The notes under the pieces were generated by a model. It ran no database searches and was not told where the DNA came from. It worked only from the letters and a program-made list of their open reading frames with translations. The position numbers and the translations under genes were made by a program. A stretch of DNA of 64,000 nucleotides from Streptomyces varsoviensis (lineage in GTDB: Bacteria > Actinomycetota > Actinomycetes > Streptomycetales > Streptomycetaceae): NCBI RefSeq assembly GCF_000718635.1, contig NZ_JOBF01000030.1:21503-85502 (forward strand), written 5' to 3'. Positions 11,810-21,502 of this stretch are shown here, one piece after another. Every line of letters starts with the position of its first letter. The stretch's first letter is position 1.

Positions 11810-11912
11810 CTCACTCCCGCTGCTCGGATCGACCGGCTTCCCAGCGTAATCGCCCGCGGGGGCACCCCCCGACCCGCCTGGGGGCCGCTGCCCTTCAGGA
11901 GGGTCGCGGCCG

Positions 11913-13310
11913 TCAGCGGCGCGGCGTCCGCGCGGGACCGCCGGCCCTCTCGACCAGGAACCAGCCCGCGACGGCGGCGAGGACGGCCACCGGGGCGGAG
12001 ACGCGGACGGCGACGAGCAGGGCGGTGCGGCCTTCCAGGAGGCCGCCGAAGCCGACCATGGACAGGCCGAGGACGCCGAAGAGGCAGAGGGTGACGCCGA
12101 GGGCGGCCAGGGGGCCGGAGGCCGGACCCGGGGCGGAGAGGCCGCGGGCGGCGGGCGGGCGTTCCACGCGCCGGAAGGCGGCGACGAGCAGCGCCGTGAC
12201 GGCGGCGGCGACCGCGAGCCGCGGGGGGACCTGGGCCCACCACGCGCCGCTCGCGGGTGCGGGCAGCGGTACGCGCAGGGCGATGAGGGCCCCGTACACG
12301 CCGAGCATCGCGGTGAGGTGCCACAGGAACGCCGTCATCGCGACGCCGTTGGCGGCGATCACGCCGCGCCATACGCGGGGGCGGGCCAGCAGCCGCCCGG
12401 CCGGGCCGCGCAGCAGCTCGACGGCGCCGACGAGCCACAGGCCGTGGCAGAGCAGCGCCAGCGTCGGCGGGGCCATGTTGCTGATCTTCTCGCCGGGCAT
12501 GCCGACCATGGACAGCGGGTACGGGCCGGCGGCGACGAGGGCGACGGCGCCCGCGAGCCCGGTGAGGGCCAGCGCCGCCGGCACCCGCGGGCCGCGCGCC
12601 GCGAGGCGGCCGTCGGCGCGCAGGAAGCCGAGCTGGTGGACGGCGAGCCAGACGAAGGCGAAGTTCAGGAACTCCACATACGGCACGCCGAGGGCGAAGC
12701 GCAGGACGTCGACGGCGGCGGCCGCCGCGACGAGGGCGGCGAACGCGCCCCAGCCGTAGCGTTCGTTCAGGCGCAGCAGCGGCGGGGTGAAGGCGACCAT
12801 CGCGAGGTAGATGCCGATGAACCAGAGGGGCTGTGCGACGAGCCGGGCGGCGAGGCCGGTCAGCGAGCCGTCCGCGCCGAGGAGTTGGACGGCGAGCGCG
12901 CCCGCGCCCCAGACGCCGATGAAGACCATGGTGGGGCGGAGCAGCCGCTGGAGGCGGGCGCGCAGGAAGGCGGCGTAGAGGGAGCCGCCGGGTGCGGCGC
13001 GGCGGGCGAGGGAGCGGTAGGACAGGGCGTGCGAGAAGCCGCCGACGAAGAAGAAGACGGGCATGATCTGGAGCAGCCAGGTCAGCGGCTGGAGCCCGGG
13101 TTCGACGGCGAGCAGGTTGCCCACCTGGGCCGCGCCGTTGCCGTCGACGGTGACGGCGGCCATCAGCCAGTGGCCGAGGACGACCGTGCCGAGCGAGGCG
13201 ACGCGGAGCAGGTCGATGTAGCGGTCGCGGCCGCTGGGCGTGGCCTCGGCGAGTGCGCGTACGCCCGTGCGGTCCGCGGCCGGTTCCCGTGGGGTCCTGC
13301 GGGTTCTCAT
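11913..13310 (-). CDS. Acyltransferase 3 family membrane protein
   Basis: This 465-residue integral membrane protein has about 10-11 helices. The N-terminal cytoplasmic segment is followed by RDRYIDLLRVASLGTVVLGHW, which carries the Arg and His that are typical of acyltransferase-3 (AT3) enzymes (R-x(10)-H pattern). These enzymes acylate sugars, lipids or secondary metabolites on either membrane face; acceptor and donor are unknown here. The gene is alone, 103 bp upstream of the ABC-F gene. A striking set of TGAGTAC palindromes lies 42-74 bases before its start and may control it. Confidence 0.85.
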   Translation of the reverse strand: MRTRRTPREPAADRTGVRALAEATPSGRDRYIDLLRVASLGTVVLGHWLMAAVTVDGNGAAQVGNLLAVEPGLQPLTWLLQIMPVFFFVGGFSHALSYRSLARRAAPGGSLYAAFLRARLQRLLRPTMVFIGVWGAGALAVQLLGADGSLTGLAARLVAQPLWFIGIYLAMVAFTPPLLRLNERYGWGAFAALVAAAAAVDVLRFALGVPYVEFLNFAFVWLAVHQLGFLRADGRLAARGPRVPAALALTGLAGAVALVAAGPYPLSMVGMPGEKISNMAPPTLALLCHGLWLVGAVELLRGPAGRLLARPRVWRGVIAANGVAMTAFLWHLTAMLGVYGALIALRVPLPAPASGAWWAQVPPRLAVAAAVTALLVAAFRRVERPPAARGLSAPGPASGPLAALGVTLCLFGVLGLSMVGFGGLLEGRTALLVAVRVSAPVAVLAAVAGWFLVERAGGPARTPRR

Positions 13311-13351
13311 ACGGGCACGATCGCCCGGCAGGGGGCCCGTACGGCACGGTG

Positions 13352-13384
13352 CGGGTACTCAAGTCGGCTGAGTACCCGTACTCA
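13352..13384. promoter_or_regulatory. Nested TGAGTAC palindromes
   Basis: Three copies of one 7-base half-site alternate in orientation: GTACTCA at 13355-13361, TGAGTAC at 13369-13375, and GTACTCA at 13378-13384. They form a 10-bp-arm hairpin (13352-13378, 7-base loop) and a second perfect palindrome TGAGTAC-CC-GTACTCA (13369-13384). The location is between the end of ispE and the divided start of the acyltransferase gene, both on the minus strand. It could end the ispE transcript, but three half-sites fit better with a dimeric repressor site for the acyltransferase promoter. Confidence 0.55.
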
Positions 13385-13406
13385 CCGCGGGGCCGAGGCC
13401 GGCGTC

Positions 13407-14363
13407 TCAGCCGGTGCGCAGCACGGTGGCGCCCGGCGCGGGGCCGGTGGCGACGCGCGCCGTGCGGCAGGTGCCGGAGGCCAGCAGGGCGTCGGCGACC
13501 GTACGGGCCTCGGTGGCGTCCTTGGCCAGGAACGCGGTGGTCGGTCCGGAGCCGGAGACCAGTGCGGCCAGGGCGCCGGCGGCCGTGCCCGCGGCGAGGG
13601 TGGCGGCGAGGGAGGGGCGCAGCGAGACGGCGGCGGGCTGGAGGTCGTTGCTGACGGCCGCCGCCAGGGCGGCGGGGTCGCCGTCGCGGAGGGCGTCGAG
13701 GAGGGCCGGGGACGGGTCGGGGTCGGCGGGGAGGTCGGCGGTCGTGGCGCCCGTACCGGACGCTTCGCGGAGCCGGTCGCACTCGCCGTAGACGGCGGGC
13801 GTGGACAGGCCGCCGTCCGCGACGGCGAAGGCCCAGTGGAACGCGCCGCCGACGTCGAGGGGGGTGAGGAGTTCGCCGCGGCCGCGGCCGAGCGCGGCGC
13901 CGCCGAGCAGGCTGAAGGGCACGTCGCTGCCCAGCTCGGCGCAGATGCCGAGGAGTTCGGCCCGGTCCGCGCCCGTTCCCCACAGGGCGTCGCAGGCGGC
14001 GAGGGCGCCCGCGGCGTCCGCGCTGCCGCCGGCCATGCCGCCGGCGACGGGGATGTCCTTGGCGATGTGGATATGGACGTCGGGCTCGCGCCCGTGGCGC
14101 CGGGCGAGGGCGGTCGCGGCGCGGGCGGCCAGGTTGGTGGCGTCCAGGGGCACGTGGTGGGTGTCGGGGCCGGAGCAGGTGACGCGCAGGGCGTCGGCGG
14201 GCGTCACCGTGATCTCGTCGTAGAGGCCGACGGCGAGGAAGACGTTGGCGAGGCCGTGGAAGCCGTCGGGCCTGCGCCCGCCGACGGCGAGCTGCACGTT
14301 GACCTTGGCGGGGACGCGCACGGTGACGCCGGGGCCGGGGGCCGGGCGGGCGGGGGTGTTCAT
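13407..14363 (-). CDS. ispE: 4-diphosphocytidyl-2-C-methyl-D-erythritol kinase
   Basis: This GHMP kinase acts in the MEP isoprenoid pathway, phosphorylating CDP-methylerythritol. Seen in its 318 residues are the N-terminal [10 protein letters not shown] motif, the ATP loop [14 protein letters not shown] near 105-120 and [19 protein letters not shown] near 150. The ATG at 14363 overlaps the rsmA stop by 4 bp; the longer upstream reading through rsmA is not real. It is the last gene of rpfB-rsmA-ispE, a conserved actinobacterial arrangement. Confidence 0.96.
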   Translation of the reverse strand: MNTPARPAPGPGVTVRVPAKVNVQLAVGGRRPDGFHGLANVFLAVGLYDEITVTPADALRVTCSGPDTHHVPLDATNLAARAATALARRHGREPDVHIHIAKDIPVAGGMAGGSADAAGALAACDALWGTGADRAELLGICAELGSDVPFSLLGGAALGRGRGELLTPLDVGGAFHWAFAVADGGLSTPAVYGECDRLREASGTGATTADLPADPDPSPALLDALRDGDPAALAAAVSNDLQPAAVSLRPSLAATLAAGTAAGALAALVSGSGPTTAFLAKDATEARTVADALLASGTCRTARVATGPAPGATVLRTG

Positions 14364-15346
14364 CGGTCGCCCTCCGGGTCGGCGTCGGCGGTGGTGTCGG
14401 CGGTGGCTGTGGCGGGTGCGGCGGGTGCGGCGTATGTGCGGCTGCCCGTCCAGGCGCCGTCCGAGCCGGTCGCCGCGGGCTTCTGTTCGGCGATGGCGAT
14501 GAACTCCTCGATGGTGAGGGATTCGCCGCGGGCCCGCGGGGAGACGCCCGCGGCGAGCAGGGCCGCCTCGGCGGCTGCGGCGGAGCCGGCCCAGCCGGCG
14601 AGGGCGGCGCGCAGCGTCTTGCGGCGCTGGGCGAAGGCGGCGTCGACGACGGCGAAGACATCGCGCTGGGCGGCGCCGGTCTCGCGCGGCTCGGGGTGGC
14701 GGACCAGGGAGACGAGGCCGGAGTCGACGTTGGGGGCGGGCCAGAAGACGTTGCGGCCGATGGCGCCGGCGCGCTTGACGTCGGCGTACCAGGCGGCTTT
14801 CACGGAGGGCACGCCGTACACCTTGGAGCCGGGCCGCGCGGCGAGCCGGTCGGCGACCTCGGCCTGGACCATGACGAGGGTCCGTTCGATGGTCGGGAAC
14901 GTGGCGAGCATGTGCAGCAGCACCGGCACGGCGACGTTGTAGGGGAGGTTGGCGACGAGCGCGGTCGGCGCGGGGCCGGGCAGTTCGGTGACGCGCATGG
15001 CGTCGGAGTGGACGAGCTCGAAGCGGTCGGCGCGCTCGGGGAGGCGCGCCGCGACCGTGGTGGGGAGCGCCGCGGCCAGCACGTCGTCGATCTCGACGGC
15101 GGTGACCCGGTCGGCGGCCTCCAGCAGGGCCAGGGTCAGGGACCCGAGCCCGGGGCCGACCTCGACGACGACGTCGTCGGGGCGGACGCCGGCGGCCCGG
15201 ACGATCCGGCGGACGGTGTTGGCGTCGATGACGAAGTTCTGGCCGCGCTGCTTCGTGGGGCGGACGCCCAGTTCGGCGGCGAGTCGGCGGATGTCGGCGG
15301 GGCCCAGGAGGGGGCCGGGATCGTCTGGGGTGGGGCTGGAGCTCAC
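14360..15346 (-). CDS. rsmA: 16S rRNA (adenine1518/1519-N6) dimethyltransferase
   Basis: RsmA (KsgA) dimethylates two adenines in the 3' hairpin of 16S rRNA during 30S assembly. In 328 residues it has [15 protein letters not shown] near 36-50, the SAM motif [15 protein letters not shown] near 60-75, and the catalytic [12 protein letters not shown] near 132. A low-complexity Ala/Thr-rich tail extends beyond the usual length. The start is GTG at 15346, overlapping the rpfB stop by 4 bp (GTGA). It is the middle gene of three coupled genes. Confidence 0.96.
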   Translation of the reverse strand: MSSSPTPDDPGPLLGPADIRRLAAELGVRPTKQRGQNFVIDANTVRRIVRAAGVRPDDVVVEVGPGLGSLTLALLEAADRVTAVEIDDVLAAALPTTVAARLPERADRFELVHSDAMRVTELPGPAPTALVANLPYNVAVPVLLHMLATFPTIERTLVMVQAEVADRLAARPGSKVYGVPSVKAAWYADVKRAGAIGRNVFWPAPNVDSGLVSLVRHPEPRETGAAQRDVFAVVDAAFAQRRKTLRAALAGWAGSAAAAEAALLAAGVSPRARGESLTIEEFIAIAEQKPAATGSDGAWTGSRTYAAPAAPATATADTTADADPEGDR

Positions 15347-16836
15347 CCCTTGAGTTTACGGCCGCATACGGGCCAGGGACTCGCCCCCCGGCTGATGTAG
15401 AGCTTCTTGGCCCGGTAGGTCTGTTCGTCGGCGGGGGCGTCCTGCGGCCGTCCCTTGCCGCCGAGCGAGTGCCAGGTGCGGGTGTCGAACTGGTAGAGGC
15501 CGCCGTAGGTGCCGGAGGGGTCGACGGCGTCGGGCCGGCCGCCCGCCTCGCACTGGGCGAGGCCGCGCCAGTCGAGGCCATCGGCCCCGGCGACGCCTTT
15601 GGGCTGGGGTTTGGTGCCGACCCGCACGATCTGGGCGCGGGACGCCCGGAGGGTCTCCGTGCGGATCTTCCGCGGCTTCTGCCGGACGCCGTTGACGCTG
15701 CGCAGCTCGTAGGTGACGCGCCGGACGCCCTGCCGGCCGGGCTCCTCGACGGTCTCGGTGCCCTTGAAGAGCGTCGGGTCCTCGCGCCGCTCCGTGGCGA
15801 AGGGGATGGGCTCCTCGCGCGCCTCCTCGCCGCCGGTGATGCGCAGCACGGAGATGGTCTGGCCGTCGCGCGGGAAGCTGTCGGGGGGCACGGAGGTGGC
15901 GTCCTGGCCGCGCAGGGTGATGCCGGCCGCCTGGAGGGCCTCGCGGACGGTGGCCGCGTTGGTGACGACGGTGTGCTCGCGGCCGTCGGCCATGAAGGTG
16001 ACGGTGCGCTCGGTGCGTACGGCCAGGTCGAGGCCGCCGCGGGCGATGGCGCGCGACCCGGCGACGGAGAGGTGGGCGCCCTCGGCGCGCACCCCGAGCT
16101 GGCGCAGCGCCCCGGCGACGGTGCGGGCGGTGGTCCAGACCCGGCGGCGCTCGCCGTCCACGTCGAGGCTCAGCGGCCGGCCGTAGCGGATGGTGATGTC
16201 GTCGCCGGTGACGAGCCCGTGGTCGCGGCCGGGCGCGACCTCGTCGTGGGCGCCGAGGGGCACGCCCTGCTCGGCGAGGAGTTCGTCGACGTCGTCGGCG
16301 AAGGTGTGCAGGGTGCGGGGCGCGCCGTCGACGTCGATCCGTACGGCCTTGTCGCTGGCGACGAAAGCGGAGGTGCCGCCGGCGAGGAAGGCGACGACGA
16401 GGGCGCGGGGCACGAGGCGGAGCAGCCCCTGGGGGCGGTCGGCGGAGCGCTTGCGGCGGCGGGCGGCGCGGCGCTGGGCGGCCCGCCCGCCGCCGCCCGC
16501 GCCGGGGAGGGCGGGCCCCGGGTCGGCGGCGGGCGGCTCGTACGGGCCCGGGTGCGGGGCGGCGTACGGGTTGTCGTACGGGCCGGGGTGCGGCGCGGTC
16601 CACTGCGCGTACGGGTCCGGGTGCGGGGTTTCGTACGGGCCGGGGCCCTGGGGCTCGGGGGTCCCCGGGCCGCCGCCGGGTCCGGCGTGGCCGTGGGGCT
16701 CCTCGTGCCACTGCGGCCAGTGCTGTCCGTAGGCGGCCGCGCCCGCCGACTGCCGGGGCAGGTACGGCTCGGAGGGGCGGGCGGGGGGTTCGGCGCCGCG
16801 GTACGCGGCTCGGTGGCTGCCCTGTGCTTGACTCAC
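15343..16836 (-). CDS. rpfB: Resuscitation-promoting factor (RpfB type), peptidoglycan lytic enzyme
   Basis: This secreted cell-wall hydrolase has about 497 residues. A Pro/Gly/Tyr-rich cytoplasmic tail (1-130) is followed by a basic stretch (RRKRS), one membrane helix (about 145-165), DUF348 repeats (about 170-320), a G5 domain (about 325-400) and a C-terminal lysozyme-like Rpf domain (about 415-497). That domain carries GLAQCEAGG with the catalytic Glu, and [10 protein letters not shown]. The GTG at 16836 is preferred over GTG 16848 because GGAG lies 6 bases before it. Rpf enzymes cleave glycan strands during spore germination or growth resumption. Coupled to rsmA-ispE. Confidence 0.93.
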   Translation of the reverse strand: MSQAQGSHRAAYRGAEPPARPSEPYLPRQSAGAAAYGQHWPQWHEEPHGHAGPGGGPGTPEPQGPGPYETPHPDPYAQWTAPHPGPYDNPYAAPHPGPYEPPAADPGPALPGAGGGGRAAQRRAARRRKRSADRPQGLLRLVPRALVVAFLAGGTSAFVASDKAVRIDVDGAPRTLHTFADDVDELLAEQGVPLGAHDEVAPGRDHGLVTGDDITIRYGRPLSLDVDGERRRVWTTARTVAGALRQLGVRAEGAHLSVAGSRAIARGGLDLAVRTERTVTFMADGREHTVVTNAATVREALQAAGITLRGQDATSVPPDSFPRDGQTISVLRITGGEEAREEPIPFATERREDPTLFKGTETVEEPGRQGVRRVTYELRSVNGVRQKPRKIRTETLRASRAQIVRVGTKPQPKGVAGADGLDWRGLAQCEAGGRPDAVDPSGTYGGLYQFDTRTWHSLGGKGRPQDAPADEQTYRAKKLYISRGASPWPVCGRKLKG

Positions 16837-16962
16837 GCGACGCTCCACTGGGTCCGACCGCTGGTCCGGCTCCCGGCCCGGCTCCAGTCCCGGCTCTGGC
16901 GGGGAATCTAGCGGAGCGCCGCGTCACTCACCAAAGTCGGCCGGTCACACAGTGTGGCGCGG

Positions 16963-17880
16963 TCACTGCGGGTAGCCGAAGGCGCGGGCGGTGTTCCGGG
17001 CCACGGCGGCGGCGAGGTCGCCCTCGTGCACGCCCTTGACGGCGGCCATGGCACGGAGCGTGACGGGGATGAGGTACGGGGCGTTCGGGCGGCCCCGGTA
17101 GGGCATGGGGGTCAGGAACGGCGCGTCCGTCTCGACGAGGATCAGCTCCTCGGGGGCGACGGCGAGGGCGTCGCGCAGTGGCTGCGCGTTCTTGAAGGTG
17201 ACGTTCCCCGCGAAGGACATGTAGTACCCGGCCGCCGTGCAGACCTTGGCCATCTCGGCGTCGCCGGAGTAGCAGTGGAAGACGACGGTGTCGGGGGCGC
17301 CTTCCTCGTCGAGGACGCGCAGCACGTCGGCATGGGCCTCGCGGTCGTGGATGACGAGGGCCTTGCCGTGGCGCTTGGCGATGTCGATGTGGTGGCGGAA
17401 GGAACGTTCCTGGGCGGCCCTGCCCTCGGGCCCGGTGCGGAAGTGGTCGAGGCCGGTCTCGCCGACGCCGCGTACGTGCGGGAGGGCGGCGAGCCGGTCG
17501 ATCTCGGCGAGGGCGGCGTCCAGGGCCGCGTCGCCGCCCGCCTCCCGGGCGCCCTGGCGGGACCAGCCGTCGGGGTCGCCGAGGACGATGCGGGGCGCCT
17601 CGTTGGGGTGCAGCGCCACGGTCGCGTGGACGTTCTCGTGGGCGGCGGCGGTCTCGGCGGCCCAGCGGGACCCGGCCAGGTCGCAGCCCACCTGGATCAC
17701 GGTCCGTACGCCGACGGACGCGGCCTTGGCCAGGGCCTCCTCGACGGTGCCCCGCTGCATGTCCAGATGGGTGTGCGAGTCGGCGACGGGCACGTCGAGG
17801 GGGGCCGGGAGCGGCGGCGGGACGTCCTGATCCTTGCGGTCGCCGCTCTGCTTGCCGTTCTTCGCTGGTGTTGCCGCCAT
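16963..17880 (-). CDS. TatD family metal-dependent DNase
   Basis: This 305-residue TIM-barrel hydrolase has all expected metal ligands: DSHTHLD (about 35), GETGLDHF (about 135), VIHDREAH, FHCYSGD and ETDAPFLTP. TatD nucleases are cytosolic 3'-5' exonucleases for DNA repair, or D-aminoacyl-tRNA/phosphoester hydrolases. A charged N-terminal extension of 30 residues precedes the barrel. Upstream of the ATG, TAGAAT lies 7 bases before the start, fitting a leaderless or near-leaderless mRNA. The adjacent rpfB-rsmA-ispE genes are commonly linked with tatD in actinobacteria and many other bacteria. Confidence 0.93.
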   Translation of the reverse strand: MAATPAKNGKQSGDRKDQDVPPPLPAPLDVPVADSHTHLDMQRGTVEEALAKAASVGVRTVIQVGCDLAGSRWAAETAAAHENVHATVALHPNEAPRIVLGDPDGWSRQGAREAGGDAALDAALAEIDRLAALPHVRGVGETGLDHFRTGPEGRAAQERSFRHHIDIAKRHGKALVIHDREAHADVLRVLDEEGAPDTVVFHCYSGDAEMAKVCTAAGYYMSFAGNVTFKNAQPLRDALAVAPEELILVETDAPFLTPMPYRGRPNAPYLIPVTLRAMAAVKGVHEGDLAAAVARNTARAFGYPQ

Positions 17881-17942
17881 GATCGTAATTCTACGGTTCT
17901 ACGATTCCGCCGCTCAGGCACCCGCGCCGGTCGCGGCTCGGC

Positions 17943-18419
17943 TCACTTCCGGTGGTGGAAGGGCTTCAGCAGGTCGGCGAGGTGCCAGTGGTGGTCGCCG
18001 GGGTGGCCGGCGGGCTCGGCGGGGCGCTCGCGGCGCTCGTCGGGCGCGTCGAGTCCCCCGAGCGGCGCGGCGTCGGCACCGCTCGCGACGGCGGCGCCCT
18101 GCGCGGCGTGCGGGGGGCTGTGCAGGGCCTCGGTGACCATGGAGACCCGGCCGGAACCCATGATGCGCACGACGTGCGCGCCGCAGTTCGTGCAGGTCGG
18201 GGTGGTCAGCGGGGACGGGACCCGGGCGCCGTCGGCGATGTAGACGACGAAGGTCCGCCCATGGGAGTCCACGTGGTGCTCTATCTCGTAGCTCTGCTCC
18301 CACCCGTGTCCGCACTTCATGCACGCGAAGGCATACGCCTCATGCGCGTTCTGGTCGGACGGATGCCTCGGGTGGGCGATGGGGTGGACACCACTTGAGG
18401 TTCCTGCGATCTCGCTCAT
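17943..18419 (-). CDS. Hypothetical zinc-ribbon protein
   Basis: The ATG at 18419 (MSEIAGTSSG) is chosen because AGAGGAG stands 6 bases before it; an open frame extends further upstream without a ribosome site. The 158-residue protein carries two CxxC pairs, ACMKCGHGW (about 33) and TCTNCGAH (about 75), a likely structural zinc ribbon. A His/Pro-rich, disordered C-terminus ends in HHWHLADLLKPFHHRK. No catalytic motif is seen. It is a conserved Streptomyces type of unknown role, perhaps nucleic-acid or protein binding. Confidence 0.85.
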   Translation of the reverse strand: MSEIAGTSSGVHPIAHPRHPSDQNAHEAYAFACMKCGHGWEQSYEIEHHVDSHGRTFVVYIADGARVPSPLTTPTCTNCGAHVVRIMGSGRVSMVTEALHSPPHAAQGAAVASGADAAPLGGLDAPDERRERPAEPAGHPGDHHWHLADLLKPFHHRK

Positions 18420-18429
18420 GGCAGCTCCT

Positions 18430-18445
18430 CTTGTCCGCAGACAAG
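18430..18445. promoter_or_regulatory. Short perfect inverted repeat beside a ribosome site
   Basis: CTTGTC-CGCA-GACAAG forms a 6-bp stem with a 4-base loop, ending right where the AGAGGAG ribosome site of the zinc-ribbon gene begins. On the minus-strand mRNA the hairpin would sit directly upstream of the Shine-Dalgarno sequence, so it could be either an operator half or a translational control hairpin. Confidence 0.35.
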
Positions 18446-18581
18446 TCTCTCCGGGAACGGACGTCCCACCTCCCAGAGAACGCCTTTCCCGGCGGCGATG
18501 CGAGCGCCGTTCCCCGTATTGGGAAAAAATTGGCGACTTGATATCGCAAACGCCCGGCATCGATGCCTGAGCTTTAAGGTT

Positions 18582-19487
18582 CTACGAAAGTCCTTTGCCT
18601 GCCGGTGGGCCCTGGCGAGCGGCGTTCTTCGCGGCGACGACCGCGTCGAACACCTCGCGCTTCGGCAGCCCGGCGGCCGCGGCGACGGCGGCGATGGCCT
18701 CCTTGCGCCGCTCCCCCGCCTCCTCCCGTACGCGCACCCGCTCGACCAGCTCGGCGGGGTCCAGGTCGGCGGGGCCGGCGGCCGGGGCGCCCTCGACGAC
18801 GACGGTGATCTCGCCCCGTACGCCCTCGGCGGCCCACGCGGCCAGCTCGCCCAGCGGGCCGCGCCGGACCTCCTCGTACGTCTTGGTCAGCTCGCGGCAG
18901 ACGGCGGCGCGGCGGTCGTCGCCGAAGACCTCGGCCATGGCGGCGAGGGTGTCGTCGAGGCGGTGCGGGGCCTCGAAGTAGACGAGGGTGCGGCGCTCGT
19001 CGGCGGCCTCGCGGAGCCGGCCGAGGCGCTCGCCCGCCTTGCGGGGCAGGAACCCCTCGAAGCAGAACCGGTCGACGGGCAGCCCGGAGACGGCGAGCGC
19101 GGTCAGCACGGCGGACGGGCCGGGGACGGCGGTGACCTTGACGCCGCGCTCGACGGCGGCGGCGACGAGGCGGTAGCCGGGGTCCGAGACGGACGGCATC
19201 CCCGCGTCGGTGACCAGCAGCACCCGCGCGCCGCCGGCCAGCGCCTCGATCAGTTCGGGGGTACGGGCCGATTCGTTGCCCTCGAAGTAGGAGACGACGC
19301 GGCCGGTGGTGTGGACGCCGAGGGCCTGGGTGAGGCGGCGCAGCCGGCGGGTGTCCTCGGCGGCGATCACGTCGGCGGCGGCCAGCTCGGCGGCCAGCCG
19401 GGGCGGGGCGTCGGCGACGTCGCCGATGGGCGTGCCGGCGAGGACGAGCACGGCGGGGGCGGGGGTGTCAGTGGATGCGGCGTTCAC
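18582..19487 (-). CDS. rsmI: 16S rRNA (cytidine1402-2'-O)-methyltransferase
   Basis: RsmI methylates the ribose of C1402 in the 30S decoding centre. In 301 residues it shows the tetrapyrrole-methylase fold: VLVLAGTPIGDVAD at the start, AAEDTRRLRRL, VTDAGMPSVSDPG and GPSAVLTALAVSGLP. The GTG at 19487 (VNAASTDTP) is used because the domain starts right after it; upstream reading is antisense to pmt. It is divergent from pmt with a 129-bp spacer, the usual pairing in Streptomyces. Confidence 0.95.
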   Translation of the reverse strand: MNAASTDTPAPAVLVLAGTPIGDVADAPPRLAAELAAADVIAAEDTRRLRRLTQALGVHTTGRVVSYFEGNESARTPELIEALAGGARVLLVTDAGMPSVSDPGYRLVAAAVERGVKVTAVPGPSAVLTALAVSGLPVDRFCFEGFLPRKAGERLGRLREAADERRTLVYFEAPHRLDDTLAAMAEVFGDDRRAAVCRELTKTYEEVRRGPLGELAAWAAEGVRGEITVVVEGAPAAGPADLDPAELVERVRVREEAGERRKEAIAAVAAAAGLPKREVFDAVVAAKNAARQGPPAGKGLS

Positions 19488-19616
19488 CGTTCCATCCTCG
19501 CAGGGGCTCTCGGTCCGCCCGGCCGCGGCGACCTCCTCCGCGCCGTGCCGCGGCGTCCCACGCCGAGCCGTGCGCCGCCCCGCGACGCGCACAGACGAGT
19601 TCCCTACGATGGCGCG

Positions 19617-21383
19617 GTGACCAGTGATACCGCCACGCAAGCCCAGCAGGGCCGGGCCGCCGACGAACAGCAGCGGAACTGGCGGCGGGGGCTGCGCCGG
19701 TTCGGCTACGCGGGCCGGCCGCGGACGGATCTGCGGGAGCGGCTCGTGCCGCCGTTCCCCGAGCCGGGGGTGCGGCTGTGGACCGCGCTCGGCGTCCGCC
19801 CCGGGGCCGCGGCGCGGCTGGCGCGCTGCACGGGCTGGGGCGGTCCGCTGCTCGTCACGCTCCTCGCGGGGCTGCTGCGGTTCTGGCAGCTCGGGTCGCC
19901 GCGCTCGGTGATATTCGACGAGACGTACTACGCGAAGGACGCCTGGTCGCTGTGGAAGTACGGGTTCGAGGCGTCCTGGCCGAAGGACGCCAATGACCAG
20001 ATCCTCCAGTCGCCGCAGCACATCCCGGTCAGCGACGCCGCGTCGTACGTGGTGCATCCGCCGGTCGGCAAGTGGGTCATCGGCCTCGGGGAGCAGGTCT
20101 TCGGGCTGACGCCGTTCGGCTGGCGGTGCATGGTGGCGCTGCTGGGGACGGCGTGTGTGCTGATGCTGTGCCGGATCGGGCGGCGGCTGCTGCGCTCCAC
20201 GTTCCTGGGGTGCCTGGCGGGCCTGTTCATGGCGGTGGACGGGCTGGCGTTCGTGATGAGCCGCACCTCGCTGCTCGACTCGGTGCTGGTCTTCTTCGTG
20301 GTGGCGGCCTTCGGCTGCGTGCTGCTGGACCGGGACCGGACGCGGGCGCGGATCGCGGCGGCGCTGCCGGTTGGCGCGGACGGGCTGGCCCGCCCGGACG
20401 CGGAGGTCGGCGACCGGCTGAAGCTGGGGTGGCGGCCGTGGCGGCTGGCGGCGGGGGTGTGCCTGGGGCTGGCGTTCGCGACGAAGTGGAACGGCGCGGT
20501 CTATCTGGCGGCGTTCGGCCTCATGGTGGTCCTGTGGGATGTCGGCTCGCGGCGGCTGGCGGGCGCCCATCGCCCGTACCGCTCGGTGCTGCGGCGCGAT
20601 GTGCCGTGGGCGTTCCTGTCCACGGTGGTGGTCTCGGTCTGCGTCTATCTGGCGTCGTGGACGGGCTGGTTCGCCAAGAGCGGTACGTACAGCAGGACGG
20701 CCGGCTGGCAGCACAGCGGCTATTTCCGGCACTGGGCGGAGACGGAGGGCGGCTACAGCGCGGACGGTTTCCTGGCCGGGGTGCTCAATCCGCTGCGCAG
20801 CCTGTGGCATTACGAGACGGAGGTCTGGAAGTTCAACACCGGCCTCACGTCGCCGCACACGTACCAGTCGAACCCGTGGAGCTGGCTGGTCCAGGGCCGC
20901 CCGGTGTCGTACTTCTACGAGTCCCCGGGGCCCGGCCAGGACGGCTGTCCCAAGGACGCGGTGGGCAAGTGCGCCCGCGAGGTGCTGGCCCTGGGCACGC
21001 CGCTGCTGTGGTGGGCGGCGTGCTTCGCGCTGCTGTATCTGCTCTACCGCTGGGCGTTCAAGCGGGACTGGCGGGCGGGCGCGATCCTGTGCGGGGTCGC
21101 GGCGGGCTATCTGCCGTGGTTCAACTACCAGGAGCGGACCATCTTCCTGTTCTACGCGGTGGTCTTCCTGCCCTTCCTGTGTCTGGCGCTGGCGATGATG
21201 ATCGGGGCGCTGCTGGGGCCGGCCGGCTCCTCGGAGCGCCGGCGGGTGGCGGGCGCGGTGGGCGCGGGGGCGCTGGTCCTGCTGATTGTGTGGAATTTCA
21301 TCTACTTCTTCCCGATCTATACGGGGCAGGCGCTTCCGCTGGACGCGTGGCGCGATCGGATGTGGTTCGACAGTTGGATCTGA
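19617..21383 (+). CDS. pmt: Protein O-mannosyltransferase
   Basis: This 588-residue membrane enzyme transfers mannose from polyprenyl-phosphate-mannose to Thr/Ser of exported proteins. It has about 11 helices and the PMT catalytic loop: FDETYYAKDAWS holding the Asp-Glu pair (about 100), and HPPVGKWVIGLGE. The start is GTG at 19617; TACGAT lies exactly 6 bases before it, so the mRNA is probably leaderless. In Streptomyces coelicolor, pmt mutants are phage phiC31-resistant and beta-lactam-hypersensitive. The next gene here is a penicillin-binding protein, consistent with a cell-envelope module. Confidence 0.94.
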   Translation: MTSDTATQAQQGRAADEQQRNWRRGLRRFGYAGRPRTDLRERLVPPFPEPGVRLWTALGVRPGAAARLARCTGWGGPLLVTLLAGLLRFWQLGSPRSVIFDETYYAKDAWSLWKYGFEASWPKDANDQILQSPQHIPVSDAASYVVHPPVGKWVIGLGEQVFGLTPFGWRCMVALLGTACVLMLCRIGRRLLRSTFLGCLAGLFMAVDGLAFVMSRTSLLDSVLVFFVVAAFGCVLLDRDRTRARIAAALPVGADGLARPDAEVGDRLKLGWRPWRLAAGVCLGLAFATKWNGAVYLAAFGLMVVLWDVGSRRLAGAHRPYRSVLRRDVPWAFLSTVVVSVCVYLASWTGWFAKSGTYSRTAGWQHSGYFRHWAETEGGYSADGFLAGVLNPLRSLWHYETEVWKFNTGLTSPHTYQSNPWSWLVQGRPVSYFYESPGPGQDGCPKDAVGKCAREVLALGTPLLWWAACFALLYLLYRWAFKRDWRAGAILCGVAAGYLPWFNYQERTIFLFYAVVFLPFLCLALAMMIGALLGPAGSSERRRVAGAVGAGALVLLIVWNFIYFFPIYTGQALPLDAWRDRMWFDSWI

Positions 21384-21454
21384 GGGCCGTCCGCGGGGGC
21401 CGCACCGACTCACACCACGCGCCTCTCACGTCGCGTAGAGTGCGCGCCGTCAGG

Positions 21455-21474
21455 TTTTAATCACATGATTAAAA
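21455..21474. promoter_or_regulatory. AT-rich palindrome before the PBP gene
   Basis: TTTTAATC-ACAT-GATTAAAA is a perfect 8-bp inverted repeat in a spacer otherwise very GC-rich. It ends 28 bases before the proposed TTG start of the penicillin-binding protein gene. Without GC-rich stem or a T-run on one side only, it is unlikely to be a terminator for pmt. It resembles a repressor operator overlapping a promoter. Confidence 0.5.
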
Positions 21475-21502
21475 ACCCGTGGGGCCTAAGGGGGGCTGGG
21501 AT

